From Chromobacterium sp. IIBBL 290-4 (GTDB lineage: Bacteria > Pseudomonadota > Gammaproteobacteria > Burkholderiales > Chromobacteriaceae): a stretch of DNA of 64,000 nucleotides. The DNA is taken from the NCBI RefSeq assembly GCF_024207115.1, contig NZ_CP100128.1, forward strand, positions 4,030,001 through 4,094,000, in the 5' to 3' direction. The number at the start of each line of letters is the position of its first letter. Positions within the stretch are counted from its first letter, which is position 1. Positions 54,468 through 62,661 of the stretch are shown in pieces. The notes beneath the pieces are model-generated. The model searched no databases and was not told the DNA's origin. It saw only the letters and a program-made list of their open reading frames with translations. The position numbers were made by a program, and so were the translations under genes.

Positions 54468-55223
54468 TCACTCCACTTTTGAGCCGAGCAGCTTGTCCAG
54501 CTGCCCCGTCGCCCTCATCTTTTCAATGATCCGATTGAATTCCGGCACCCACCGTTGCGCCCCGGCGGCTTTGGAAAACCCGAATGCCGCATCGCTCATC
54601 TGACCGATGGGCGCATTGGAAAGACCTATGGTTTCGGTGACGCCTTGCTGGTTCAGTAGATAGCGGCCGACATTGGAATCCACCGTCGCCATATCGATGC
54701 GGCCGGACTCTATCATGCGGATCAGGGTGATGGAGTCCGCCGCGCGCTCAATGGCATGGCTGGCGGAGAAGGCATCCTCCATGCTCTTGTCCACCACGGA
54801 GCCGATCTCCATGCCGAGCTTGTATTTGGCGAGGCTGGCGTAGTCAGCCCAGTCCACCTCGCCGCGAAACAGGCTTTTGCGATACATGAAGCAGTTGAAC
54901 TGCTTCATCACCGGCACGCTGAACGCCAAGTATTGCTCACGCTCCGCCGTTTTATACAGCGGCAGGATGCCATCCACGCGCCCTTCCTTGGCCTCCGACT
55001 GGCAGCGCTTCCACGGCAATATCTTGACGGTGACTTTCAAGCCCAGCTGCTTGCCGATCTCCTGCAACAGCCGCACCTTGATGCCGCCTTGAGATTCCTG
55101 GCCAAACTCGCCCAGCGCGTAAGGCGGATACTTGTCGTAGCACACGGTGATGGCGGCATCCTCCGCCTGCGCGCGGCCCATGCACAGCGCCGCGAACAAC
55201 ATCACCCAAGGCTTGATCCGCAC
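54468..55223 (-). CDS. Periplasmic amino-acid binding protein (SBP family 3)
   Basis: 251 aa. GTG start 55223 with AAGGAG 5 bp upstream; signal peptide PWVMLFAALCMGRAQAEDAA. Family segments: ITVCYDKYPPYALGEFGQES, GGIKVRLLQEIGKQLGLKVT, LPWKRCQSEAKEGRVDGILP, YLAFSVPVMKQFNCFMYRKS, RMIESGRIDMATVDSNVGRY. A Cys/Tyr-rich pocket. Like the gene at 11037 it has no transporter neighbours. Ligand unknown. Confidence 0.87.
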   Translation of the reverse strand: MRIKPWVMLFAALCMGRAQAEDAAITVCYDKYPPYALGEFGQESQGGIKVRLLQEIGKQLGLKVTVKILPWKRCQSEAKEGRVDGILPLYKTAEREQYLAFSVPVMKQFNCFMYRKSLFRGEVDWADYASLAKYKLGMEIGSVVDKSMEDAFSASHAIERAADSITLIRMIESGRIDMATVDSNVGRYLLNQQGVTETIGLSNAPIGQMSDAAFGFSKAAGAQRWVPEFNRIIEKMRATGQLDKLLGSKVE

Positions 55224-55291
55224 ATTCGCTCCTTAATCGGCGACGAAATCTCATTATGGGACGAACGGCGCCCTCCGCCCAAACCGCGCGT

Positions 55292-57079
55292 TCAGCCTTC
55301 CACCGGTTCGCTTTCTTGCTGCAGCCGCCACATTTCGGCGTAACGGCCGTCCTTGTCCAATAGCTCTCTATGGCTGCCCTGCTCCACCACCCGTCCGGCG
55401 TCCAGCACCAGGATGCGGTCGGCGTCGACGATGGTGGACAGCCGGTGGGCGATGATCAGCGTGGTGCGATTGGCCGAAATCGCCGCCAGCTCATGCTGGA
55501 TGGCTTTTTCGGTGCGTGAATCCAGCGCGCTGGTGGCTTCGTCGAAAATCAAAATCGGCGGGTTTTTCAGTATCGTGCGGGCGATGGCGACGCGCTGCTT
55601 CTCGCCGCCGGACAGCTTGAGCCCGCGCTCGCCCACCATGGTGTCGTAGCCGTCCGGCAGGCTGCTGACAAAGTCGTGGATATGCGCCGACTTGGCGGCC
55701 TCGATCACCTCCTCGCGCGTCGCGCCTGGCTTGCCGTAAGCGATGTTGTAGTACACCGTGTCGTTGAACAGCACCGTATCCTGCGGCACGATGCCGATAT
55801 GGGAACGCAAGGAGTCCTGCGTCAGGCTGCGGATGTCCTGGCCGTTGATCTTCACTGCGCCGTCCGTCACCTCGTAAAAGCGGAACAGCAGCCGCGACAG
55901 CGTGGACTTGCCGGCGCCGCTGGCGCCCACCACCGCCAGAGTCTGGCCGGCGGGGATGGTGAAATCCACCTCATGCAGGATCTGGCGCTTGGATTCATAA
56001 GCAAAGCCGACCCGCTCGAAACGCACCGCCGCGCTGCGGGCGTCCAAAGCCGCCGCATCCGGCGCGTCCGCCACCTCCAGATTCACGCCCAGCAGCTTGA
56101 ACATCCGCTCGATGTCCGCCAGCGAATGCTTGATCTCGCGATAAACAAAACCCAGGAAGTTGAGCGGCGCGTACAGCTGGGTGATGAACGTCGCCACCAG
56201 CACCACGTCGCCCACCGTCATCCGGTGCGCCACCACGTCGCGCGCCGCCAGCACCATCACCAAGGTGACGCCAAGGGCGATGATGGCCGCCTGGCCGGCG
56301 TTGAGCAGCGACAAGGACACCTGGTTCTTGATCGCCGACGCCTCCCAGGCTTCCAGATTGCGGTCGTAACGCCTGGATTCGTACTCCTCGTTGTTGAAGT
56401 ACTTCACCGTTTCATAGTTCAGCAGCGCGTCTATGGCCTTGGAATTGGCCTTGGAATCCAAATCGTTCATGGTGCGACGATAGACGGTGCGCCATTCGGT
56501 CACACAGAGCGTGAAAGCGATGTAGATGGAGATGGTGCCCAGCGTCACCGCGGCGAACTCCCAGGCATAGCGATGCAGCAAAATCGCGCTCACCATGCCG
56601 ATTTCCAGCAGCGTGGGCAGGATGTTGAACACGGTGAAGTTCAACAGAAAGCCTATGCCCTTGGTACCGCGCTCGATGTCGCGGCTCATGCCGCCGGTGT
56701 GGCGTTCCAGGTGGAAACGCAAGGACAGTTTGAATAAATGGCGGAATACATTGCGCGCCACGCTGCGCACCGCGCCCTGGATCACCCGGGCGAAAATAGC
56801 GTCGCGCAGCTCGCCCAGCACGCCGGACAACAGCCGCGCCGCGCCGTAGCCGACCAGCGCGAACACCGGCAATGCCAGGGCGATGGCCGGAAGCGACAGC
56901 TGATCGACGATGTCTTTCAGGTACAGCGGCACGGTGACGGCGGCCACTTTGGCCAGCACCATGCAGCCCAGCGCCAGCGTCACCCGCCATTTGAACGCCC
57001 ACAAATAGGGAAACAAGGTCCGGAGCGTCTGCCAGTCGTGCCTGTCGGCCGGCGCCGGGCCGGTATGGGTCATGCGCAT
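55292..57079 (-). CDS. ATM1/HMT1-type ABC exporter (fused membrane and ATPase domains)
   Basis: 595 aa from ATG 57079 (MRMTHTGPAPADRHDWQTLR); the longer frame to 57196 has no support. Six membrane helices (~30-310) with the ATM1 signature RRTMNDLDSKANSKAIDALL, NYETVKYFNNEEYESRRYDR, then the ATPase: Walker A VVGASGAGKSTLSRLLFRFY, ABC signature LKLSGGEKQRVAIARTILKN, Walker B PILIFDEATSALDSRTEKAI. ATM1-like proteins export glutathione polysulfide or metal-GSH complexes. Its own start lies close to the small membrane-protein gene on the other strand. Confidence 0.92.
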   Translation of the reverse strand: MRMTHTGPAPADRHDWQTLRTLFPYLWAFKWRVTLALGCMVLAKVAAVTVPLYLKDIVDQLSLPAIALALPVFALVGYGAARLLSGVLGELRDAIFARVIQGAVRSVARNVFRHLFKLSLRFHLERHTGGMSRDIERGTKGIGFLLNFTVFNILPTLLEIGMVSAILLHRYAWEFAAVTLGTISIYIAFTLCVTEWRTVYRRTMNDLDSKANSKAIDALLNYETVKYFNNEEYESRRYDRNLEAWEASAIKNQVSLSLLNAGQAAIIALGVTLVMVLAARDVVAHRMTVGDVVLVATFITQLYAPLNFLGFVYREIKHSLADIERMFKLLGVNLEVADAPDAAALDARSAAVRFERVGFAYESKRQILHEVDFTIPAGQTLAVVGASGAGKSTLSRLLFRFYEVTDGAVKINGQDIRSLTQDSLRSHIGIVPQDTVLFNDTVYYNIAYGKPGATREEVIEAAKSAHIHDFVSSLPDGYDTMVGERGLKLSGGEKQRVAIARTILKNPPILIFDEATSALDSRTEKAIQHELAAISANRTTLIIAHRLSTIVDADRILVLDAGRVVEQGSHRELLDKDGRYAEMWRLQQESEPVEG

Positions 57080-57143
57080 AAAAGCTTGCCTGTGGCTGCG
57101 GCCTGTCCCAAAGTGAAAAAGCAAATCGTTTGGAGACAAGCCA

Positions 57144-57251
57144 ATGTGGATTCTTCTGCTGGAAGCGCTGGGCGCCGGCGCGCTCGCCACCTTCATCGTG
57201 TGGTGGACTTGGCCGCGCGACGACCAGGACGCGTCCTGTAAACGCGATTAG
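57144..57251 (+). CDS. Small single-helix membrane protein (35 aa)
   Basis: ATG 57144 with GGAGAC 7 bp upstream. The peptide MWILLLEALGAGALATFIVW + WTWPRDDQDASCKRD is one hydrophobic helix with an aromatic WW...W belt followed by a charged tail, as expected of a small inner-membrane protein. Ends convergently with apaG, overlapping by 4 bp. Unknown role; possibly linked with the divergent ATM1-type exporter. Confidence 0.6.
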   Translation: MWILLLEALGAGALATFIVWWTWPRDDQDASCKRD

Positions 57252-57628
57252 TGCAGCACGCGCGGCGCGACCAGCGTCATTTCCGGGATGGATGCCTCGA
57301 AGCGCTGGCCGTCATCGGCCACCATCTGGTAAGCGCCTTTCATGCTGCCGTAGGGCGTGGTCAAGTGCGCCGCGCTAGTGTACTCATACACCTGCCCCGG
57401 CTCGATATGCGGCTGCTCGCCGATCACGCCCATGCCGCGCACTTCCTGCACCTGCTGATTGGCGTCGGTGATGATCCAGTGGCGGCTGACCAATTGCGCC
57501 GGCTCGCTGCCGGTATTGGTGATGCGGATGCGGTAGCCGAACACGTAGATGTCGTTGGCCACATTGGATTGCTCGGCAATGTATTGCGGTTCCGCCTCCA
57601 CCTCCACCTGATAGATTTTATCGGCCAT
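57248..57628 (-). CDS. apaG: ApaG domain protein
   Basis: 126-aa single beta-sandwich protein. IYQVEVEAEPQYIAEQSNVA, then the family core VFGYRIRITNTGSEPAQLVS, RHWIITDANQQVQEVRGMGV, IGEQPHIEPGQVYEYTSAAH, LTTPYGSMKGAYQMVADDGQ. ApaG is linked with magnesium/cobalt resistance and protein binding; exact role unknown. Full length. Divergent from rpe across about 100 bp. Confidence 0.96.
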   Translation of the reverse strand: MADKIYQVEVEAEPQYIAEQSNVANDIYVFGYRIRITNTGSEPAQLVSRHWIITDANQQVQEVRGMGVIGEQPHIEPGQVYEYTSAAHLTTPYGSMKGAYQMVADDGQRFEASIPEMTLVAPRVLH

Positions 57629-57731
57629 TTCGGCTCCTCCTGATTAGTCTGGTTTTCATTTTATCCATCCAAACGGCTTTTGGCGCGGTAGAATGCCGGG
57701 CATTCATCGTTTATCGATCCAGAGCCCCGCC

Positions 57732-58415
57732 ATGCGCACTTTCCGTATCGCCCCCAGCATCCTGTCCGCCGATTTCGCCCGCCTGGGCCAGGAGGTCGGC
57801 GACGTCATCGCCGCCGGCGCCGACATCATCCACTTCGACGTGATGGACAACCATTACGTGCCGAACCTGACCATGGGCCCGATGTTCTGCGAGGCCATCC
57901 GCCCGCACAGCAGCGCACCCATCGACGTGCACCTGATGGTCAAGCCGGTGGATGCGCTGGCAGCCGCCTTCGCCAAGGCCGGCGCTGACATCATCACCTT
58001 CCACCCGGAAGGCTCAGAGCACATCGACCGCACGCTGGGACTGATCAAGGACGCGGGCTGCAAGGCCGGCCTGGTATTCAACCCGGCCACGCCACTCAGC
58101 TATCTGGACCACGTGATGGACAAGCTGGACATGATCCTGATCATGTCGGTGAACCCCGGTTTCGGCGGGCAATCCTTCATTCCGCATGCGCTGGAAAAGA
58201 TCAAGCAAGCGCGCCTGCGCATCGATGAATACACCGCCAAGCGCGGCGGCGAGATCTGGCTGGAAGTGGACGGCGGCGTCAAGGTGGACAATATCGCCCA
58301 AGTGGCCGCCGCCGGCGCGGACACCTTTGTCGCCGGCTCGGCCATCTACGGCCAGAAAGACTACAAGGCCGTCATCGACGCCATGCGCGCCGAACTGGCC
58401 GGCATTCAAGCCTGA
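57732..58415 (+). CDS. rpe: Ribulose-phosphate 3-epimerase
   Basis: 227-aa TIM-barrel enzyme of the pentose phosphate pathway that interconverts ribulose- and xylulose-5-phosphate. [20 protein letters not shown], metal ligands in [62 protein letters not shown] and phosphate loop [12 protein letters not shown] 57732 chosen because the sequence before it is not protein-like. First of a four-gene row. Confidence 0.97.
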   Translation: MRTFRIAPSILSADFARLGQEVGDVIAAGADIIHFDVMDNHYVPNLTMGPMFCEAIRPHSSAPIDVHLMVKPVDALAAAFAKAGADIITFHPEGSEHIDRTLGLIKDAGCKAGLVFNPATPLSYLDHVMDKLDMILIMSVNPGFGGQSFIPHALEKIKQARLRIDEYTAKRGGEIWLEVDGGVKVDNIAQVAAAGADTFVAGSAIYGQKDYKAVIDAMRAELAGIQA

Positions 58416-58459
58416 TTTCCACGCGCGCAGCCGCGCAACTTGCCTAAGGGATAATACAC

Positions 58460-59212
58460 ATGCATGCATTCATCGTCACCGGCGCCTCGCGCGGCCTGGG
58501 CCACGCCATCTGCGAAGCGCTGCTGAACGACGGCTATTTCGTGGTCGGCATCGCCCGCAACGCGGAGCATGCGCTGGAAGGCCTGGCTGCTCGCCACCCT
58601 GAGCGCCTGCTGGCCATCAACGCCGACCTGTCCGACGCCGCCCAGGCTTCGGCATCGGTCCATACCGCTTTGCAGCAGCTGCCGTTGCCGGAGTGCGCGA
58701 CCATCACGCTGATCAACAACGCCGGCGTAGTGACACCCATCGCCCAGGCGGGACATTACCCGGCCGACGAGGTGGTCAAGGCTATCGCCATCAACGTGAC
58801 CGCGCCGCTGCTGGCCACCGACGCGCTGCTATCCGCCACCGATCATCTGCCGGCGCGCCGCCGCATCCTGAACATCTCCTCCGGCGCCGCCGCCAAGGCC
58901 TATCCCGGCTGGAGCGTATATTGCGCCACCAAGGCTGGGCTGGACCATTTCAGCCGCAGCGTGGCCACGGAACAAGACGGCAAAGCCAACCCGGCGCAGA
59001 TCGTCGCGCTGTATCCGGGCGTGGTGGACACCGACATGCAGGGCAATATCCGCGGCAGCGACGAAGCGCAATTCCCGCAAAAAGCCCGCTTCGACGCCTA
59101 CAAAGCCGAAGGCGCTTTAAGCAGCCCCGCGGACGCGGCGCGCAAGATCGTCGATTATCTAGTGTCGCCGGCCTTCGGCCAGCTTCAAGTCGTCGACATC
59201 CGCGATCTGTAA
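58460..59212 (+). CDS. Short-chain dehydrogenase/reductase (sepiapterin/benzil-reductase type)
   Basis: 250 aa. NADP-binding TGASRGLGHAICEALLNDGY, NNAGVVTPIAQAGHY, and the catalytic set Ser (NISSGAAAKAYPGW), Tyr and Lys (VYCATKAGLDHF). Late segment IVALYPGVVDTDMQGNIRGS. Closest in style to sepiapterin reductase/YueD-like SDRs; substrate unknown. ATG 58460 has AAGGGA 8 bp upstream. Sits between rpe and gph, which are usually neighbours. Confidence 0.9.
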   Translation: MHAFIVTGASRGLGHAICEALLNDGYFVVGIARNAEHALEGLAARHPERLLAINADLSDAAQASASVHTALQQLPLPECATITLINNAGVVTPIAQAGHYPADEVVKAIAINVTAPLLATDALLSATDHLPARRRILNISSGAAAKAYPGWSVYCATKAGLDHFSRSVATEQDGKANPAQIVALYPGVVDTDMQGNIRGSDEAQFPQKARFDAYKAEGALSSPADAARKIVDYLVSPAFGQLQVVDIRDL

Positions 59213-59270
59213 ACTACCCGCATCACCCATTCCGCCGCGGTCCATAGGCCGCGGCCGCAAAGCAAAAAAC

Positions 59271-59939
59271 ATGAACCTCAAGCACATCCAAGCCGTCGCC
59301 TTCGATCTGGACGGCACCCTCGTTGACTCCATCCCCGACCTGGCCGCCGCCGCCAACGCCATGCGCGAACACCTGGGCCTGCCGCCGCTGGATGCGGAAC
59401 GCATCAAGAGCCATGTCGGCGACGGCATCGCCAGCCTGGTGCACCGCGCCATCACCGACGAGCGCCACGCCGAGGCCGACGGCCCGTTGTGGGAGCGCGG
59501 CTACCGCTTCTTCGTCCAGCATTACCGCGGGCACCTGTGCGACCTCACCACCGTCTACGCCGGCGTGCGCGACGGGCTGGGCCTGCTGCGCGCCCGCAAA
59601 CTGCCGCTGGTGCTGATCACCAACAAATCGGAGCGCTTGGCCGTGCCGCTGGTAGAGGAGCTGGGACTGCGCGACCATTTCAGCCTGATCCTGGGCGGCG
59701 ACACGCTGGCCGAGAAGAAACCGTCGGCTCTGCCGCTGCTGCACGCCTGCCAAGTATTGGGCATCGCGCCCAAGGAGCTGGCCATGGTGGGCGACTCGCC
59801 CAACGACGTCGCGGCGGCCCGCGCCGCCGGCAGCGTGGCCATCGCGGTGAGCTACGGCTATGCCGATGCCGCCACTCTGGGGGCGGACCTGACGATCGGC
59901 AGTGTTGCCGAGCTGTACGATTTGATGAAGAATGACTGA
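59271..59939 (+). CDS. gph: Phosphoglycolate phosphatase
   Basis: 222-aa HAD-family phosphatase. Nucleophile motif VAFDLDGTLVDSIPDLAAAA, KSHVGDGIASLVHRA, LVLITNKSERLAVPLVEELG, KPSALPLLHACQVLGI and MVGDSPNDVAAARAAGSVAI. Removes 2-phosphoglycolate arising from DNA repair. Start weakly supported by sequence upstream, but the family opening fits. Third gene in the rpe-SDR-gph-trpE row. Confidence 0.95.
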   Translation: MNLKHIQAVAFDLDGTLVDSIPDLAAAANAMREHLGLPPLDAERIKSHVGDGIASLVHRAITDERHAEADGPLWERGYRFFVQHYRGHLCDLTTVYAGVRDGLGLLRARKLPLVLITNKSERLAVPLVEELGLRDHFSLILGGDTLAEKKPSALPLLHACQVLGIAPKELAMVGDSPNDVAAARAAGSVAIAVSYGYADAATLGADLTIGSVAELYDLMKND

Positions 59940-59971
59940 CATCGCTCACCAATAAAGGAATTCAAACGCCC

Positions 59972-60088
59972 ATGGCTTTTCTTCCCAGCCCCGCCAGCTG
60001 GCGATGGCGCCGCTCGCAATACGCCCCGCACGCCCAAGCCGCAACTGACACCCTGAAGGAAGAACCCCATGCAAGCGCAAGAATTTGA
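59972..60088 (+). CDS. Possible leader peptide upstream of trpE
   Basis: A 38-codon frame: [20 protein letters not shown] + [18 protein letters not shown], with AAAGGAA 9 bp upstream of ATG 59972. It has two Trp codons around one Arg (WRW) near the start, and its end overlaps the trpE ATG. A trp leader peptide would be expected here in function, but no terminator/antiterminator pair is seen; the only hairpin is CGCCAGCTGGCG near 59991-60002. Low confidence. Confidence 0.3.
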   Translation: MAFLPSPASWRWRRSQYAPHAQAATDTLKEEPHASARI

Positions 60089-61535
60089 CCGACTCGCCGC
60101 CGAAGGCTACAACCGCATCCCGGTGATGCTGGAATTGCTGGCCGATCTGGACAGCCCGCTGTCCATCTATCTGAAACTGGCCAACCAGCCCTACACCTAC
60201 CTGATGGAATCCGTGGTCGGCGGCGAGCGGCATGGCCGCTACTCCATCATCGGCCTTCCCGCCGACACCCGTATCCGCATCAATAATCGCAAAGTGCAGG
60301 TAGAGTGCGGCGACAAGGTGATAGAGCGCCACGAAGGCGACCCGCTCGCCTTCATCGAAAGCTTCCAGCAACGCTTCCGCATCCCCGAGCTGCCCGGCCT
60401 GCCGCACTATTCCGGCGGCCTGGTGGGCTATTTCGGCTATGACACCATCCGCTATGTCGAGCGCCGCCTGGCCGACACCCAGAAACCCGACCCCGTAGGC
60501 ACGCCGGACATCCTGCTGATGCTGTCCGAAGAGCTCGCCATCGTCGACAATCTGTCCGGCAAGCTCTATCTGGTGGTTTACGCCGATCCCGAAGTGCCCA
60601 ACGCCTTGAGCAAGGCCCAAACCCGGCTGGCCCAGCTGCGCGCCAAACTGCGCCAGCCTTTGGCCATTCCGCTGTCCCAGCCGCTGCCGGAGGAGGCCGC
60701 GGCCGAGTCCGAATACGGCGAAGAGGCTTTCAAACAGGCGGTCAGCGCCTGTCAACGCTACATCCATAACGGCGACATCATGCAGGTGGTGCTGGCGCAA
60801 CGCATGCGGCAGCCCTTCCGGGGATCGCCCATCGCGCTGTATCGCGCGCTGCGCAATCTGAACCCCTCGCCGTATATGTTCTTCTACCACTTCGACGATT
60901 TCCATGTAGTGGGCTCGTCGCCGGAAATCCTGGTGCGCCGCCATGGCGACATCGCCACCGTCCGCCCCATCGCCGGCACCCGTCCGCGCGGCCAGAGCCG
61001 CGAGCAGGATGAGGCCCTGGCGGAGGAGCTGCTGGCCGACCCCAAGGAGATCGCCGAACACGTCATGCTGATCGATCTGGGCCGCAACGATATCGGCCGG
61101 GTGGCGAACGTGGGCCAGGTGGCCATCACCGACAAGATGGCCATCGAGCGCTACTCCCACGTCATGCACATCGTCTCCAATGTGGAAGGCGTTGTGGATC
61201 GCAAGATCAGCAATATCGACGTGCTCAAGGCCACTTTCCCGGCCGGCACGCTGTCCGGCGCGCCCAAGGTGCGGGCGATGCAGATCATAGACGAGTTCGA
61301 GCCGACCAAGCGCGGCGTCTATGGCGGCGCGGTCGGCTATCTGGGCTTCAACGGCGATATGGACCTGGCCATCGCCATCCGCACCGCCGTATTGAAAAAC
61401 GGCATGCTCTATGTGCAGGCCGGCGCCGGCATCGTCGCCGACTCGGTGCCGCAGTCGGAATGGCAAGAAACCCAGAACAAAGCCCGCGCCGTATTGCGCG
61501 CGGCGCAGATGGTGCGCGAGGGGCTGGACGCCTGA
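60069..61535 (+). CDS. trpE: Anthranilate synthase component I
   Basis: 488 aa. Converts chorismate with ammonia or glutamine-derived NH3 to anthranilate, first step of tryptophan synthesis; forms a complex with TrpG, not in the window. [20 protein letters not shown] holds the feedback-binding MES segment; the catalytic core has [123 protein letters not shown] 60069 with AAGGAAG 5 bp upstream. Confidence 0.97.
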   Translation: MQAQEFDRLAAEGYNRIPVMLELLADLDSPLSIYLKLANQPYTYLMESVVGGERHGRYSIIGLPADTRIRINNRKVQVECGDKVIERHEGDPLAFIESFQQRFRIPELPGLPHYSGGLVGYFGYDTIRYVERRLADTQKPDPVGTPDILLMLSEELAIVDNLSGKLYLVVYADPEVPNALSKAQTRLAQLRAKLRQPLAIPLSQPLPEEAAAESEYGEEAFKQAVSACQRYIHNGDIMQVVLAQRMRQPFRGSPIALYRALRNLNPSPYMFFYHFDDFHVVGSSPEILVRRHGDIATVRPIAGTRPRGQSREQDEALAEELLADPKEIAEHVMLIDLGRNDIGRVANVGQVAITDKMAIERYSHVMHIVSNVEGVVDRKISNIDVLKATFPAGTLSGAPKVRAMQIIDEFEPTKRGVYGGAVGYLGFNGDMDLAIAIRTAVLKNGMLYVQAGAGIVADSVPQSEWQETQNKARAVLRAAQMVREGLDA

Positions 61536-61611
61536 GAGCGCCAAACATCTCTGATGCGCGCCTGGACGCGGCGCATCAGAGGCTTTCCAGGAACTGCTCA
61601 AGGAGGTAGGC

Positions 61612-62148
61612 ATGAGAAGGTATTGGGTCTTGGCGACGGCGGGTTTGCTGACATGCTTGGCGCTGCCTAGCGTTCAGGCGGCGGAGGACGCGATCCAGGG
61701 GGTGGCCAGCGGCAAAGTGCAGAAAGTCGGCTTTCGCGCCATGATTCTCAAACAGGCGATTCAATACAATCTGGCCGGTTCCGCCCGCAACACCAATGTC
61801 GAAACCGTGCAATTCAGCCTGCAAGGCAAGCCGGCGCGTTTGCACAACACCGAAAACCGGATCAAGCAAGGCACGGACAAATCGGAAGACGTGAAGGTGG
61901 CGATCCAGCCCGCAAAATTCGACGCCCAGCTGCGCACCTTCACAGTCTTCGGCTGGACCTCCACCAGCCGCGACATCAGCAAGCCTTATGATCTTGTCTT
62001 CACGCTGCGCGATGATGGATCGAAAGTATCGTCCAAGCAGGCCAAGAAAGCATTTTGCGACATCCTGGCCAAGACGCTGGATGCTGCCGACTGGCAGAAA
62101 GCCAAGCCGGGCTGCGACAAACATCAAGATGAGGCAGTCGAAGATTGA
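61612..62148 (+). CDS. Exported acylphosphatase-like protein
   Basis: 178 aa with strong GGAGG before ATG 61612 and a signal peptide (MRRYWVLATAGLLTCLALPS, cleavage near VQAAED). The mature N-terminal part matches the acylphosphatase motif: GVASGKVQKVGFRAMILKQA with the catalytic Arg of G-x-V-Q-x-V-G-F-R, and LAGSARNTNVETVQFSLQGK with the Asn of the second motif (family: L-x-G-x-V-x-N). The remaining 100 residues (FDAQLRTFTVFGWTSTSRDI; two Cys in AKKAFCDIL and KPGCDKHQDE) are not typical. Acylphosphatases are normally cytosolic and about 90 aa, so an exported, longer version is unusual. Activity unproven. Confidence 0.8.
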   Translation: MRRYWVLATAGLLTCLALPSVQAAEDAIQGVASGKVQKVGFRAMILKQAIQYNLAGSARNTNVETVQFSLQGKPARLHNTENRIKQGTDKSEDVKVAIQPAKFDAQLRTFTVFGWTSTSRDISKPYDLVFTLRDDGSKVSSKQAKKAFCDILAKTLDAADWQKAKPGCDKHQDEAVED

Positions 62149-62160
62149 CTGGCGCCATCG

Positions 62161-62195
62161 TAAATCAAGGCCCTTCTGCGCAGGGTCTTGATTTA
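62161..62195. terminator. Bidirectional terminator
   Basis: TAAATCAAGGCCCT (62161-62174) / AGGGTCTTGATTTA (62182-62195), near-perfect stem between the acylphosphatase-like gene and the convergent cysteine-cluster gene. Confidence 0.75.
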
Positions 62196-62229
62196 TGTTT
62201 CCGACTCGCGCGCCTGCCTGTCCGCAGAG

Positions 62230-62565
62230 CTAACAGGCCAGCTCGGCCTCCTGCCACTCAGGCAAACCATAAGCCGCGCGGGCCTTCAAGCACTGCGCCG
62301 ACCCCGCTGTCACCTCTCGGCAAGCCTGCGGACGCAGTGGGTAGATGCCGCAAGCGACTTGCTCGCCGATCTCGCCTTGCAAGGCGGCGCAGCGAGGCTT
62401 TTCCGACCAGGTGCCTCGCATGCAGCGGGTCCAGTCGTTGACTTTCTCGGTCAGGGGGCTGGGAACGAGGCCGCCGCCGTCATCGGCTTCGGCCCAGTAA
62501 AAAGAAACGCGGAAGTGGGCGCAGCAGGCGCCGCAGGATTGGCAGGAATGGCTTTTATCACTCAT
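62230..62565 (-). CDS. YkgJ-family cysteine-cluster protein
   Basis: 111 aa from ATG 62565. CQSCGACCAHFRVSFYWAEA (CxxCGxCC) with CMRGTWSEKPRCAALQGEIG, QVACGIYPLRPQACREVTAG further on: the YkgJ/Fe-S or zinc cluster pattern of UPF0153. Function of the family is unknown. No clear ribosome-binding site; upstream in-frame ATG at 62655 is less likely. Confidence 0.85.
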   Translation of the reverse strand: MSDKSHSCQSCGACCAHFRVSFYWAEADDGGGLVPSPLTEKVNDWTRCMRGTWSEKPRCAALQGEIGEQVACGIYPLRPQACREVTAGSAQCLKARAAYGLPEWQEAELAC

Positions 62566-62661
62566 GGCAAGCAAGAAAAACAGCTGGTGAATCGCGTCCC
62601 ACGCGGGACGAAAATGCGATTCGGGTATTCTGTCAGTCCTGCTTGCCGACAACAAGTAAAA

